From: Bolinopsis microptera
Lineage: Eukaryota; Ctenophora; Tentaculata; Lobata; Bolinopsidae
Direction: 5' to 3'
Assembly (NCBI RefSeq): GCF_026151205.1
Contig: NC_087072.1
Span: forward strand, 17,251,669 to 17,315,668
Length of the DNA: 64,000 bases
Shown one piece after another: positions 38,562 through 48,578 of this stretch. The translations under genes and the position numbers were made by a program. Positions within the stretch are counted from its first letter, which is position 1. Each line of letters starts with the position of its first letter. The notes below the pieces were generated by a model. The model saw only the letters and a program-made list of their open reading frames with translations. It had not been told where the DNA came from and made no database searches.

Positions 38562-38705
38562 TTGCTTTGGAGGACTTCGCCGCTTCGACGCGCCGCGCAA
38601 ACTAGCATTTTTGCTTCGCATCAAACTTCGAAGCAAAAAGAACCTGACAATATCGTTGCTCTGCGAAGCAGAGCAACGATCTGGAAGGGTTGACATCGTC
38701 AATCA
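38562..38705. repeat. Inverted GC-rich block plus 13-bp GAA-loop hairpin
   Basis: 38562-38613 is the inverted copy of the core of the 37950 foldback. It is followed by a palindrome of TTTTTGCTTCG with CGAAGCAAAAA (11-bp arms, 38608-38639). Then 38652-38680 is a perfect 13-bp hairpin closed by GAA (left arm ATCGTTGCTCTGC). Confidence 0.75.
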
Positions 38706-38752
38706 ATTATTTACCTGAGGACCCCAGGCTATTATGTTCATTAACATATAAA
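38706..38752. repeat. Short dispersed repeat shared with 43785-43825
   Basis: TTACCTGAGGACCCCAGGCT then ATTATGTTCATTAACAT is shared, with a few changes, with 43785-43825 in the same orientation. Confidence 0.65.
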
Positions 38753-39330
38753 TCACAGTGCTGGCAAGCACGACCGTTGCATTTATTGTGGGTATACTAT
38801 GTACCCCATTTACTATTATACCCCCTTTACTATTATACCCCCTTTACTATTATACCCCCTTTACTATTATACCCCCTTTACTATTATACCCTCTTTGGTA
38901 CACGTTTTACAAGCCTCTTTCGTGCACGCGAAGCGTGCACTCCGGCCGGAGGCGGCGGCCGAAGGCCGCCGCCTCCGGCAGGAGTTTTTCAGACATTAAG
39001 ACTCATCGGAAGTCGTTCAGCAGATTTATTTTAGTTCAAAACATTCTAATTTGATGTCAAAGATGACAGGAATAAAAAATAGTTATGTTGAGATTTTTAA
39101 GAAATTTGCATAAAATACTCGCCAGCACTGTTATACGAAATTCGGTAAAAAACCCAAAATCGCCATATTCAGGTGCCTTAAAAACCATGTTAAAATTAAG
39201 TTAGAGATCTGAAATTTTTCAGGGCGTCTAGACGTTGACCAAATCGACTGCAAAAAAAGTTTCAGGTTTCAGGAACATCGGGAAGTGGGTTTTCTAGAAC
39301 CCCTGTTTTATGACAGATTGTCGTGATATA
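38753..39330. repeat. Tandem repeat D, copy 1 (578 bp)
   Basis: First of two direct, nearly identical units (period 578 bp). Each unit has a TCACAGTGCTGGCAAGCACG start, five or six copies of the 16-mer CCCCTTTACTATTATA (38806-38890), two abutting GAA-loop hairpins (38932-38950 and 38949-38995) and a roughly 300-bp AT-rich tail. The overlapping frames of 66-116 codons through both copies are low-complexity and not credible as genes. Confidence 0.9.
38932..38995. other. Tandem GAA-triloop hairpins (8-bp and 22-bp stems)
   Basis: Hairpin one: GTGCACGC, GAA, GCGTGCAC (38932-38950). Hairpin two: 22-bp arms (38949-38970 and 38974-38995) with one mismatch, closed by GAA and very GC-rich. Both close with C-GAA-G, the same loop as the unusually stable DNA mini-hairpin GCGAAGC known from structural work. 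Confidence 0.85.
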
Positions 39331-39889
39331 TCACAGTGCTGGCAAGCACGACCGTTGCATTTATTGTGGGTATACTATGTTCCCCATTTACTATTATACC
39401 CCCTTTACTATTATACCCCCTTTACTATTATACCCCCTTTACTATTATACCCCCTTTGGTACACGTTACAAGCCTCTTTTGTGCACGCGAAGCGTGCACT
39501 CCGGCCGGAGGCGGCGGCCGAAGGCCGCCGCCTCCGGCAGGAGTTTTCCAGGCATTAGGACTCATCGGAAGTCGTTCAGCAGATTTATTTTTAGTTCAAA
39601 ACATTCTAATTTGATGTCAAAGATGACAGGAATAAAAAATAGTTATGTTGAGATTTTAAAGAAATTTGCATAAAATACTCGCCAGCACTGTTATACGAAA
39701 TTCGGTAAAAAACCCAAAATCGCCATATTCAGGTGCCTTAAAAACGATGTTAAAATTGAGTTAGAGATCTGAAATTTTGCAGGGCGTCTAGACGTTGACC
39801 AAATCGACTGTAAAAAAAGTTTCAAGTTTCAGGAGCATCGGGAAATGGGTTTTCTAGAACCCCTGTTTTACGACAGATTGTCGTGACAT
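39331..39889. repeat. Tandem repeat D, copy 2
   Basis: Second direct unit, with the same order: 16-mer array at 39386-39460, hairpins at 39481-39499 and 39498-39544, and the AT-rich tail. Differences from copy 1 are scattered substitutions, so the duplication is recent. Confidence 0.9.
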
Positions 39890-39892
39890 AGA

Positions 39893-40931
39893 TAGATATA
39901 CATATATATTCAGGGATAGACGCTTTGCCAGTCAATTGTAGCCTGTATTTAAGTGTCCATAGATTCAAAAGTATAAAAGATACAGCCATTTCCGACCACA
40001 GGTCTTGCAAATAATTGTTTACACTTTAGTTTACATTGTATACAAAAATTATTTGGCGTCATAAACACCCCTTGATGACGTCATCAAGTTAACCGTTTTT
40101 AAAACTTGATTTTTGACAAAGTAATAACTTTTAAAATTAATTTTAAACCATTAAGAAGTAATTTTATTCAAAATCTGAGGAAATTTTTACCTTAGATAAT
40201 TGTTCAAGCATTCTGAAAATCTACCGGAAAGTTTTTCTAGCTTGCTCCTTCATAAAGATATTCGTCATTGAAGTTTGTGCTTTTTTGAAGAATTATTTTA
40301 TAAAAACGTCAATTTTGCGATTTAGTATTCTCTGGTGTTGGGCCATGCCTTGGGTTGTGGAGCTCAGTTCTGCTTCCTATAGGTATAAATTGTGCATTAG
40401 GCTAGTTTTAAAGTTGAAAATCGAAAAGTTGCACACGTGGGGACACGCCCAAATTGATAGAAAATTACTAAAATCACTGAAAATTGCTGTTTTCGTCATT
40501 TTCTGTCAACTTTAGAGTGCCGTTGTGATTACAGTTCTTTTTGAAATACTTTGAAACTTTGCATGCTTATCAAGCTATATATAAAACAATTACATGCAAA
40601 ATTTTACAGAGATTTAGTATTGGATGCGCACGCAACGTCCGCTCAAAGTTTGCACGTGCGAAAGGTGAGAATTTTGCTCATTCATGATTTCCAACAAATT
40701 CTGCTTTGCCACGACAGTTTAATGTCATTATATATGAATTTAATGCCAACTTGAATGAGTATTAAGTGGCATATTCAGTCAGTGATCGACCGATATGCTT
40801 CCCTAAACACAAGGAAATGTTTTTAAAGGAAAAATTTCGAAATCGTTGAAACTTCCTCCTTATTAATGAAGATATCAGTTTATATTTCGACTTTATAAAG
40901 TACCCTGACATTATAATCAAAAAGAAATGAT
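39893..40931. repeat. Dispersed repeat X, copy 1
   Basis: About 1.04 kb starting near TTCAGGGATAGACGCTTTGC. It is nearly identical to 41452-42487, and its second half recurs at 51406-51930. A frame of 76-117 codons is present in the copies but has no recognisable domain, and its start is not conserved. Each of copies 1 and 2 is followed directly by a family-L MITE. Confidence 0.85.
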
Positions 40932-41451
40932 ATTTTACCAAAACCCATAATCATGGGTAGAGTGGACCGCTGCCAGTGTCTCTCTTTCCCAAATAAAAAG
41001 GAAATGATATTAATTTGATTGACCGTTCTCAAATGCAAAATGATACCGAGAATGAAATCGGTCGCTCGCTTTTCCCATTCATTTACAATTGTATAATAGA
41101 TTAAGAAGAACTACCCAAAGGCAGCTGTACTCGGCAATGAAGATTCAATAAACTTCAACTTGTTCAATAAGTAATAACTACCACCCTTGTCCCTTTCCCC
41201 GAAATACTAGGTATCGACCCGAACGCAACCCAAAGAGATTTTTACAGCATCTGATTGATGTAATCAATCGAAACTTATTTATACAATTCGTAAGCCGTGA
41301 ATGAATGGGAAAAGCGAGCGACCGATTTCATTCTCGGTATCATTTTGCATTTGAGAACGGTCAATCAAATTAATATCATTTCCTTTTTATTTGGGAAAGA
41401 GAGACACTGGCAGCGGTCCACTCTACCCATGATTATGGGTTTTGGTAAAAT
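40932..41451. mobile_element. Long-TIR MITE (family L), copy 1
   Basis: A 520-bp element with inverted termini of about 153 bp (40932-41085 and 41299-41451). The ends are ATTTTACCAAAACCCATAAT and its complement, and each terminus contains the small palindrome CCCATAATCATGGG. The 210-bp centre has no coding capacity. The superfamily was not recognised. Confidence 0.85.
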
Positions 41452-42487
41452 ACATATATACATATTCAGGGATAGACGCTTTGCCTGTCAATTGTAGCCT
41501 GTATTTAATTGTCCATAGATTCAAAAGTATAAAAGATACAGCCATTTCCGACCACAGGTCTTGAAAATAATTGTTTACACTTTAGTTTACATTGTACAAA
41601 CAAATTATTTGACGTCATGAACACCCTTTGATGACGTCATCAAGTTAACCGTTTTTAAAACTTGATTTTTGACAAAGTAATAACTTTTAAAAATGATTTT
41701 ACACCATTAAAAAGTAATTGTATTCAAAATCTGAGGAAATTTTCACCTTAGATAATTGTTCAAGCATTCTGAAAATCTACCGGAAAGTTTTTCTAGCTTG
41801 CTCCTTCATAAAGATATTCGTCATTGAAGTTTGTGCTTTTTTGAAGAATTATTTTATAAAAACGTCAATTTTGCGATTTAGTATTCTCTGGTGTTGGGCC
41901 ATGCCTTGGGATGTGGAGCTCAGTTCTGCTTCCTATAGGTATAAATTGTGCATTAGGCTAGTTTTAAAGTTGAAAATAGAAAAGTTGCACACGTGGGGAC
42001 ACGCCCAAATTGATAGAAAATTGCTAAAATCACTGAAAATTGCTGTTTTCGTCATTTTCTGTCAACTTTAGAGTGCCGTTGTGATTACAATTCTTCTTGA
42101 AATACTTTGAAACTTTGCATGCTTATCAAACTATATATAAAACAATTACATGCAAAAATTTACGGCGATTCAATATTGAATGCGCACGCAACGTCCGCTC
42201 AAAGTTTGCACGCGCGAAAGGTGAGAATTTTGCTCATTCGTGATTTCCAACAAATTCTGCTTTGCCACGACAGTTTAATGTCATTATATATGAATTTAAT
42301 GCCAACTTGAATGAGTATTAAGTGGCATATTCAGTCAGTGATCAACCGATATGCTTACCTAAACACAAGGAAATGTTTTTAAAGGAAAAATTTCGAAATC
42401 GTTGAAACTTCCTCCTTATTAATGAAGATATCAGTTTATATTTCGACTTTATAAAGTACCCTGACATTATAATCAAAAATAGATGAT
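41452..42487. repeat. Dispersed repeat X, copy 2
   Basis: Direct duplicate of 39893-40931. Together with its MITE it forms the second unit of a tandem segmental duplication with a period of about 1.55 kb. Confidence 0.88.
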
Positions 42488-42990
42488 ATTTGACCAAAAC
42501 CCATAATCATGGGTAGAGTGGACCGCTGCCAGTGTCTCTCTTTCCCAAACAAAAGGAAATGATATTAATTTGATTGACCGTTCTCAAATGCAAAATGATA
42601 CCGAGAATGAAATCGGTCGCTCGCTTTTCCCATTCATTTACAATTGTAATAGACTATGAAAAACTACCCAAAGGCAGCTGTACTCGGCAATAAAGATTCA
42701 ATAAACTTCAGCAGTAGTAACTACCACCCTTACCCCGAAATACTAGGTATCGACCCGAACGCAACCCAAAGAGATTTTTACAGCATCTGATTGATGTAAT
42801 CAATCGAAACTTATTACAATTCGAAAGCCGTGAATGAATGGGAAAAGCGAGCGACCGATTTCATTCTCGGTATCATTTTGCATTTGAGAACGGTCAATCA
42901 AATTAATATCTGATATCATTTCCTTTTGTTTGGGAAAGAGAGACACTGGCCGCGGTCCACTCTACCCATGATTATGGGTTTTGGTCAAAT
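42488..42990. mobile_element. Long-TIR MITE (family L), copy 2
   Basis: Same structure as copy 1, with ends ATTTGACCAAAACCC and its complement. Compared with copy 1 it has small indels in the centre and a TCTGATA insertion in the right arm. Paired arm-end changes (TTTTA to TTTGA at both ends) show that the two termini co-vary, as if homogenised. Confidence 0.85.
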
Positions 42991-43004
42991 AAAGAATAAA
43001 GATT

Positions 43005-43165
43005 TGGCGGAATGACAGGCTGAGCGTTGTATCACGTTGTGACCCCCACGGTCGTTTCACTAGGTGGACCCCTTTATCGTCCTGACGATACAGGGGGAGC
43101 CGCGCACTTCGTGCGCGGCGGGTCATACAACGTATGCAGTATGACAAGCTGAGCGCGGCCCAGTA
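43005..43165. repeat. GACAGGCTGAGC repeats with a GAA/TTC-loop hairpin
   Basis: GGCGGAATGACAGGCTGAGC at 43006 and a variant ATGACAAGCTGAGCGCGGCC at 43141 flank a GC-rich segment with a perfect 9-bp hairpin, GCCGCGCAC TTC GTGCGCGGC (43099-43119). The motif recurs at 43834-43865 and, inverted, at 20380-20410, so it is the conserved edge of a dispersed element. Confidence 0.65.
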
Positions 43166-43261
43166 ATCAATTATTCGGTATGATTGTTGGAAACTGTGAA
43201 GCTTCGTGAAAAGCGCCCGCTTAATTGTGGATATAATACATATCATTATCATACTCGCGTC

Positions 43262-43359
43262 GCCTCGCGGGCGGAATTTCGTATAGCCCTCGGGCCCAAC
43301 GAGCCCTCCTGGCGCCCTTGAGGACATATAATATTTATATAAATTTCCGCCCGCTAGGC
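43262..43359. other. Foldback with GCGGGCGGAATTT arms
   Basis: The imperfect inverted arms GCCTCGCGGGCGGAATTT (43262-43279) and its complement (43341-43359) enclose a GC-rich spacer. Composition differs sharply from the flanking AT-rich DNA. Confidence 0.6.
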
Positions 43360-43445
43360 TGGCAAGATGATTAATCACTCTACACTCGACTGTCACGTGA
43401 CTTTTTCAACCTGTTCTCTAGCTGGTCCTGAACGACTATTCGAAA

Positions 43446-43541
43446 TCCTAACCCTCTAATCTGATCGGGATCCCAACCCTAACCCTAACCCAATTGCCAA
43501 TCCTTAACAAAAGCATATGCTGAAACCCTAACCCTAACGAG
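43446..43541. repeat. Interstitial telomere-like CCCTAA repeats
   Basis: Short runs of CCCTAA (two to three units each) at about 43447, 43474-43492 and 43525-43539, all in one orientation. This matches the common metazoan telomere repeat TTAGGG, but the runs are too short and interrupted to be a true telomere. Confidence 0.75.
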
Positions 43542-43717
43542 AAATTAGACTAACTTCCTTATACGGTCATATCACGTGATCGAGATAGTTTTTCGCTAAT
43601 ATCTCGTTAGGGGAGCATTTTAACCCTATGTCATTGTTATGTGGGGTGATTCGGAATCAGCGTCCGAAACAGTTCAACAATTGTTTTTCTAATGCATAAT
43701 GCTGATTGTTATATTAA

Positions 43718-44527
43718 CGGGTGATGATCGTAAAATATTTGTTTCAAAGACCGTCGACGAGTCCAACTCGGCGCGCGTTTTGATTTACCTGGGGACCTCA
43801 GGCTATCATGTTCATAAACATAAAATAGAGATTAGGCGGAATGACAGGCTGAGCGCGGCCCAGTAAGTTTTGATAGGTTATAAACCTACAAATTGTTATA
43901 CTTGGTTAATTTTAACGATGTAAATTGATGGTTCTATTCAGGTTGATGCAATCTGACGTGGCAGTCAGGTCACATCGGCCAGGATGACCGCTGACAGTCA
44001 GGCTGACCGCTAACGCGGTTGAGTATTATGCGATACAAATCGCTGCGAATGGTTGTGAATATTCCGTCGATAAACAGGCCGCAACATTGACAATTGAACA
44101 TATGATCCAAAGGTCACGAATTACAAATTCAATCGAATAATACTAATTGTAGGAATTACAAATTTTTAAAACAAGATCATTCCGGTTGAAACAAAAAGTT
44201 ATGCCGTAAGCTGCAAAAGGCACGGTGTAATTGTAAGCATGTTGGTAGTTGTACCTTTGTCCCTTTATTAGATTACCATTGTGTTCACTATTTAAGTGGT
44301 GGCAAAATTTAATAACAATTTGGTTATAATGGCATTAAACCGAGCATTGTGCAGTACTTTTAGTAACATTGTAAACATTTAAGTTGACAGAAACACCATG
44401 TTATGCAGAAAATAGCATATCAAACATGTCTTATCTATGTCACGATTAATTTTCATTAACGAGTGATACTCGTAAAATATTTGTTCCGAGTCCAACTCTG
44501 CGCGCGTTTTGGTAGATTATTAACCTA
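43718..44527. repeat. Pair of diverged 65-bp direct repeats and intervening sequence
   Basis: TCGTAAAATATTTGTT ... GAGTCCAACTC then GCGCGCGTTTTG occurs at 43727-43782 and again at 44470-44510. TTATAAACCTACAA or TTATTAACCTACAA occurs nearby (43877, 44517). The interval has no recognised gene. Confidence 0.55.
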
Positions 44528-44692
44528 CAACATTTTTACAGACTAGGCAGAGACTCGTGTCTATTGTAGATTTAATGAAATTGTACAACAAAAACCTAAA
44601 ACGACTATGTCAAATCAAGGTAATATGTAGTACTAGTATAGTAATTCAAGCGTATATACAATTGTAAATATGAAATAAATTATTAGGGAAGA

Positions 44693-45042
44693 ATGATTGT
44701 AGAAATGAGAGGGCTAATTGTCTCACTGTTCATTAATGATTGTAGAAATGAGAGGGCTAATTGTCTCACAGCTCACTGTTCATTAATGATTGTAGAAATG
44801 AGAGGGCTAATTGTCTCACTGTTCATTAATGATTGTAGAAATGAGAGGACTAATTGTCTCACTGTTCATTAATGATTGTAGAAATGAGAGGGCTAATTGT
44901 CTCACTGTTCATTAATGATTGTAGAAATGAGAGGGCTAATTGTCTCACTGTTCATTAATGATTGTAGAAATGAGAGGGCTAATTGTCTCACTGTTCATTA
45001 ATGATTGTAGAAATGAGAGGGCTAATTGTCTCACTGTTCATT
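44693..45042. repeat. 43-bp minisatellite, 8 copies
   Basis: The unit TTAATGATTGTAGAAATGAG AGGGCTAATTGTCTCACTGT TCA is repeated head to tail. One copy has a 7-base insertion (CAGCTCA register) and one has GGACT for GGGCT. It ends about 250 bp upstream of the first SLC22 candidate exon and so could affect its promoter. Confidence 0.93.
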
Positions 45043-45295
45043 AATCAAAGTTTACTGTTCGGAGTGTGCACAACGGGCTAAATTATCTCTAACCTGATAG
45101 AAAATGAACTGAGCATTTTATCGAATCTTCCGAAACAGATACCGTTCGTCATGACGTAGGACGTATGAGTACCAGGAAGTATTTATTTGGTATTATTCTG
45201 AAAGTTAGACTGGCACATTGGACACAAACCGAGCCACGATTCGAAAATCTCAAACTTACTTCACACTAATTAGTATAACAAGCTCTCTCTTTCCC

Positions 45296-45500
45296 ATGAC
45301 AACTAATTATATAGATCCTGGCACAAAAATGGGGGTTAAAGCTGAAATGGGAGGTGACAATGATAAGACTTCAAGCAGCTGTGACGAGATGCTTGATAGG
45401 ATCTGGAGTGCTCCATCCTGGAAATCCTATCTGGCAATCATGGTCCTGATAGGCGCCTGGCTTGCTACCCCTACTGTCGTCTACATGACCGCTTTTGCTG
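45296..45500 (+). CDS. SLC22-like gene A, alternative first exon 1a
   Basis: It reads 68 codons from ATG 45296 (or in-frame ATG 45329) to a GCTG/GTAGGT donor, ending in phase 1. The end of the peptide is homologous to the first exon of the transporters: CDEMLDRIWSAPSWKSYLAI, the first membrane span, then VVYMTAFAG. Phase and sequence allow splicing to the common exon at 49470. No second transporter body lies between it and exon 1b, so it is more likely an alternative start of gene A than a separate gene. Its N-terminal tail is unrelated to 1b and 1c, so it is older or faster-evolving. Confidence 0.6.
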
Positions 45501-47146
45501 GTAGGTTTATTTTATGTTATTAAAACTTGAACAAACATGTTATTTTTCCACCATCTATATTTAGTGGATTCAAGTGAACGGAATAATACATAAATCGAAA
45601 GTTTTTTAAATGCCTAAAATTGGGGAAATGGCAATGCCGATCGCCTGATAGTGATCTATAAGGTGTGTGTTACCACAAGAAAAGTGTTGGAGACATAAGA
45701 AAAGCACTAAGACAACTAACCACCCCCGATATCCGCATTTACGATACTGCACTGTTAAAACCACGATTTGATTCAAGAATTCACCCGTCACCCATAATAT
45801 AATAGTGGAATCTTGGGTACTAGCAAATCAGCAAATATCGTTTTCATCGCATCAGGATAATAAAATACGGAACTACATATTCCATTATCGTTTAGAATTA
45901 ACTATCACCAAATTATCATTAATTAGTGAGAGTTAATTTATTAGTATCAATGACGCGGTTGATATTCGTCTAAGATAAATTGAAACTGTTTATTAGAAAT
46001 AGATTCGAGGAGAAGATCGTTGCTTCAGTATGTGATTCATCTGAGTCCATTACAAAAATAGAATTTCATAATGTTTTCATTTTAAATGTGCTTAGTCATA
46101 TTGCATTCTATAATTCTGTAGGCCTTTTTGATTTGTATTAGTGTTACATTACCATTGATTTCTAAATCACATATCGTTACGTATTAATTAGGACCATATA
46201 TCACAAATAAAACCCCAAATCTGATCAAAGTTTTTACATCCACGAGTGTTGAAAATCCACTGATGCAAAATTAATTTTAATATTATTATCAAGGCAGTAA
46301 AAACTTATAAAAATGACCTTCTCGTGATCGTAGGAGATTTACAAAATTCCATTTCATACACCTGTTCAATTTTGAAACCTATCGCAGTTACTATGTACTA
46401 ATTTTTAGATCGGAAATTTTCGAAACATTCGATCGAATTTGATGTCAATTATTGAGATTAAAGCTACAGAAAACAATGTCACGCGTTTTAAATTTTGATT
46501 TACCCTGCTTTGTACGTGTTCAAACACCATGATTGTGTTTTAACGATTCATTTGTCTCTTTTCACATTTTTACCATTCCTTTTAAGTAGGATTGTTTATG
46601 GTTAGATTTCCGGGCGGTAACTTAAAATTAGGGCGGTAACAAACTAAGACTTTTCAAGTTCTCAACCATTTCTGGGCTTGCACTGCTATTTGCTATTGCT
46701 CCCGAACCATGAAATAACATAGAAGTCAGAAGTATGTTTAAAAAAAGAACAATATTTATGTCGAATGTCATGACATATCATAAAGTCTTTCACTGTTCAT
46801 TGAAGCAGACTAGGTATCCGTATAGAGTATGTTCATTTTCCTTGCTTCTTCCTTGTTGATAGTTGCTACCAACTATTGAAAATAACTTGTTTAGCTGACT
46901 TCTCTTTGTCTAAATTATTGACCATATTTTTACGGCCCTGATACCGAACGGCCTTTTGTTGTCCGAAATAATAACCCCTTTTAAAGTCCTTTTGATCGAG
47001 AGCTTTAGTCAGCGTTTTTCATTTTGCAGTGCTTTTCTATTTTCTGTACCCTTGAATGGATGTAATCAGTAATTAACATTTATAATATTAGTAACCTTGA
47101 TTATGATAATCGTGTTATTTGACCCAGTTAATTTATAAGTTTAAGT
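45501..47146. other. Sequence between alternative first exons 1a and 1b
   Basis: AT-rich, with no exon or repeat recognised. It must contain the exon 1b promoter if that exon is used. Confidence 0.45.
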
Positions 47147-47357
47147 ATGGAAGAATAAGATCAAGCTAAGATGCTAAAAGTTGAAGCTGCAGTCACAACA
47201 GAGAAGAGTCCGTTTGTTACAGGAAGAAAGATTACAACAGATGATGTGATCGAGGAACTCTTCAACCGGAGGACCTGGAAATACACACTTCTCCTGTTAT
47301 GTATGATAATTACCTGGACAGCTTGTCCTACAATGGTCTACCTGACTTTGTTCGCAG
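47147..47357 (+). CDS. SLC22-like gene A, alternative first exon 1b
   Basis: This is a close duplicate of exon 1c, including about 25 bp before the ATG. The 5' ATG (47147) is followed after two codons by TAA where 1c has GAA. The next in-frame ATG is 47171, in the conserved AAGATGCT context, so a protein lacking only eight residues could still be made. It encodes TTEKSPFVTGRKITTDDVIE, the first membrane span and VYLTLFAG, then GCAG/GTCTTT, phase 1. Compatible with the common exon at 49470. Confidence 0.6.
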
Positions 47358-48578
47358 GTCTTTTACCTAATAACATTTTATTAATTATGTTAGTGTTATT
47401 TTACAAACCCTCTACCCGTCTATATCTGTCCCTATACCCATTTATTCCTCTTATTCTGCTAAACGCTTGCTATAGATAATATTGATCCTATTCCTAAAAA
47501 TAAAATAGAGTGGAATTCCAAAATATCGACGGATCACTTTGAAATAATTGAAAGATGTTAAACGTTTGGATTATAAAATATAAAGTGGTCACTTATTTTC
47601 GACCTAATATATGCACAAGTTTACGACCACAAATGAAGAAACTCTGCATTAGAGTGATTACGTACACGTATCGATATAATTATAATATATGACATTCATT
47701 ATTCCACATGAAAATTACTTCATTTGTAATTTCCATTTATCAGTGTAGTGTCGAGATCAATAATTAATACTTTAATACGTTGGGCCAAATCATGGTGATT
47801 ATTACACTAACTAGTGTCTATTTTTTAGTGATTGAAAAATATTTTTGCCGATAACTGAATAACTCGTCAGGAAAGTTCTTTTAACCCTATGTCATGTTAT
47901 ACTTGTTCGTATTTAGCGTTCAAAAATACGTCAAACCATGTTGGTTTCAATTGCAGGGGGCCTTTTAGATATTAGAGTATAAATTGATTAAGCAGACTCG
48001 GTCTCTCAGCGACACGGAACATCCCCACCGCGGAAGCCCTATCTGCATTTAACATGCCCACCAGAAATTAACATTCTATTGAGGCACATTGCCACCCATC
48101 GTGGGTTTAATTCTATTAGTATTACTACTTGTACTTCTATGATAAAGTGAATGTTTTGAATTTTGCGAATACAACTACTGGACAGGGACAGCTTATTAGG
48201 GCTACCACTTGGCTATATCTTCGAGAGGTGTGCTTATGAACAATTTAAGCATGAGGTCGCCAGGTAAACAGTAGCTTACTTTGTAACATTTTCTATTCGA
48301 GCTTACGAGTAATTGAATTTGGAATTAGATATATGAATTACAAATAAGGACCCCTGTTCGGGAGGCCGGCACAGTTTCCCAGTGATCAGCCTTTTTTTTC
48401 TTTTTTTTAGAGGGGCTGGACCCTTTTCAGTAAGCGTCTTCTTCAATTATAAAAAAAAGCTTGAAGTAGATTTATTTTGTGCCTTCAAAACGAAATTATT
48501 ATTAAACTTAGTCGGCTTATTACGTTTTACAACAGTCCGTCGTCTTATCTCATCTAGTTAATTTCTACGTTTATAAGT
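47358..48578. other. Sequence between alternative first exons 1b and 1c
   Basis: No exon was recognised. The stretch near 47840-47945 (TTTTAACCCTATGTCAT context) resembles 43580-43690 and is probably a diverged dispersed repeat. Confidence 0.45.

Noticed and set aside
38690-39673. Overlapping frames of 66-116 codons rich in Tyr-Leu-Pro
   Set aside because: They come from the CCCCTTTACTATTATA arrays and GC-rich hairpins in repeat D and exist in several frames at once.
44693-45042. CRISPR-like look of the 43-bp repeats
   Set aside because: Units are contiguous with no unique spacers, and the setting is an animal genome with introns; it is a minisatellite.
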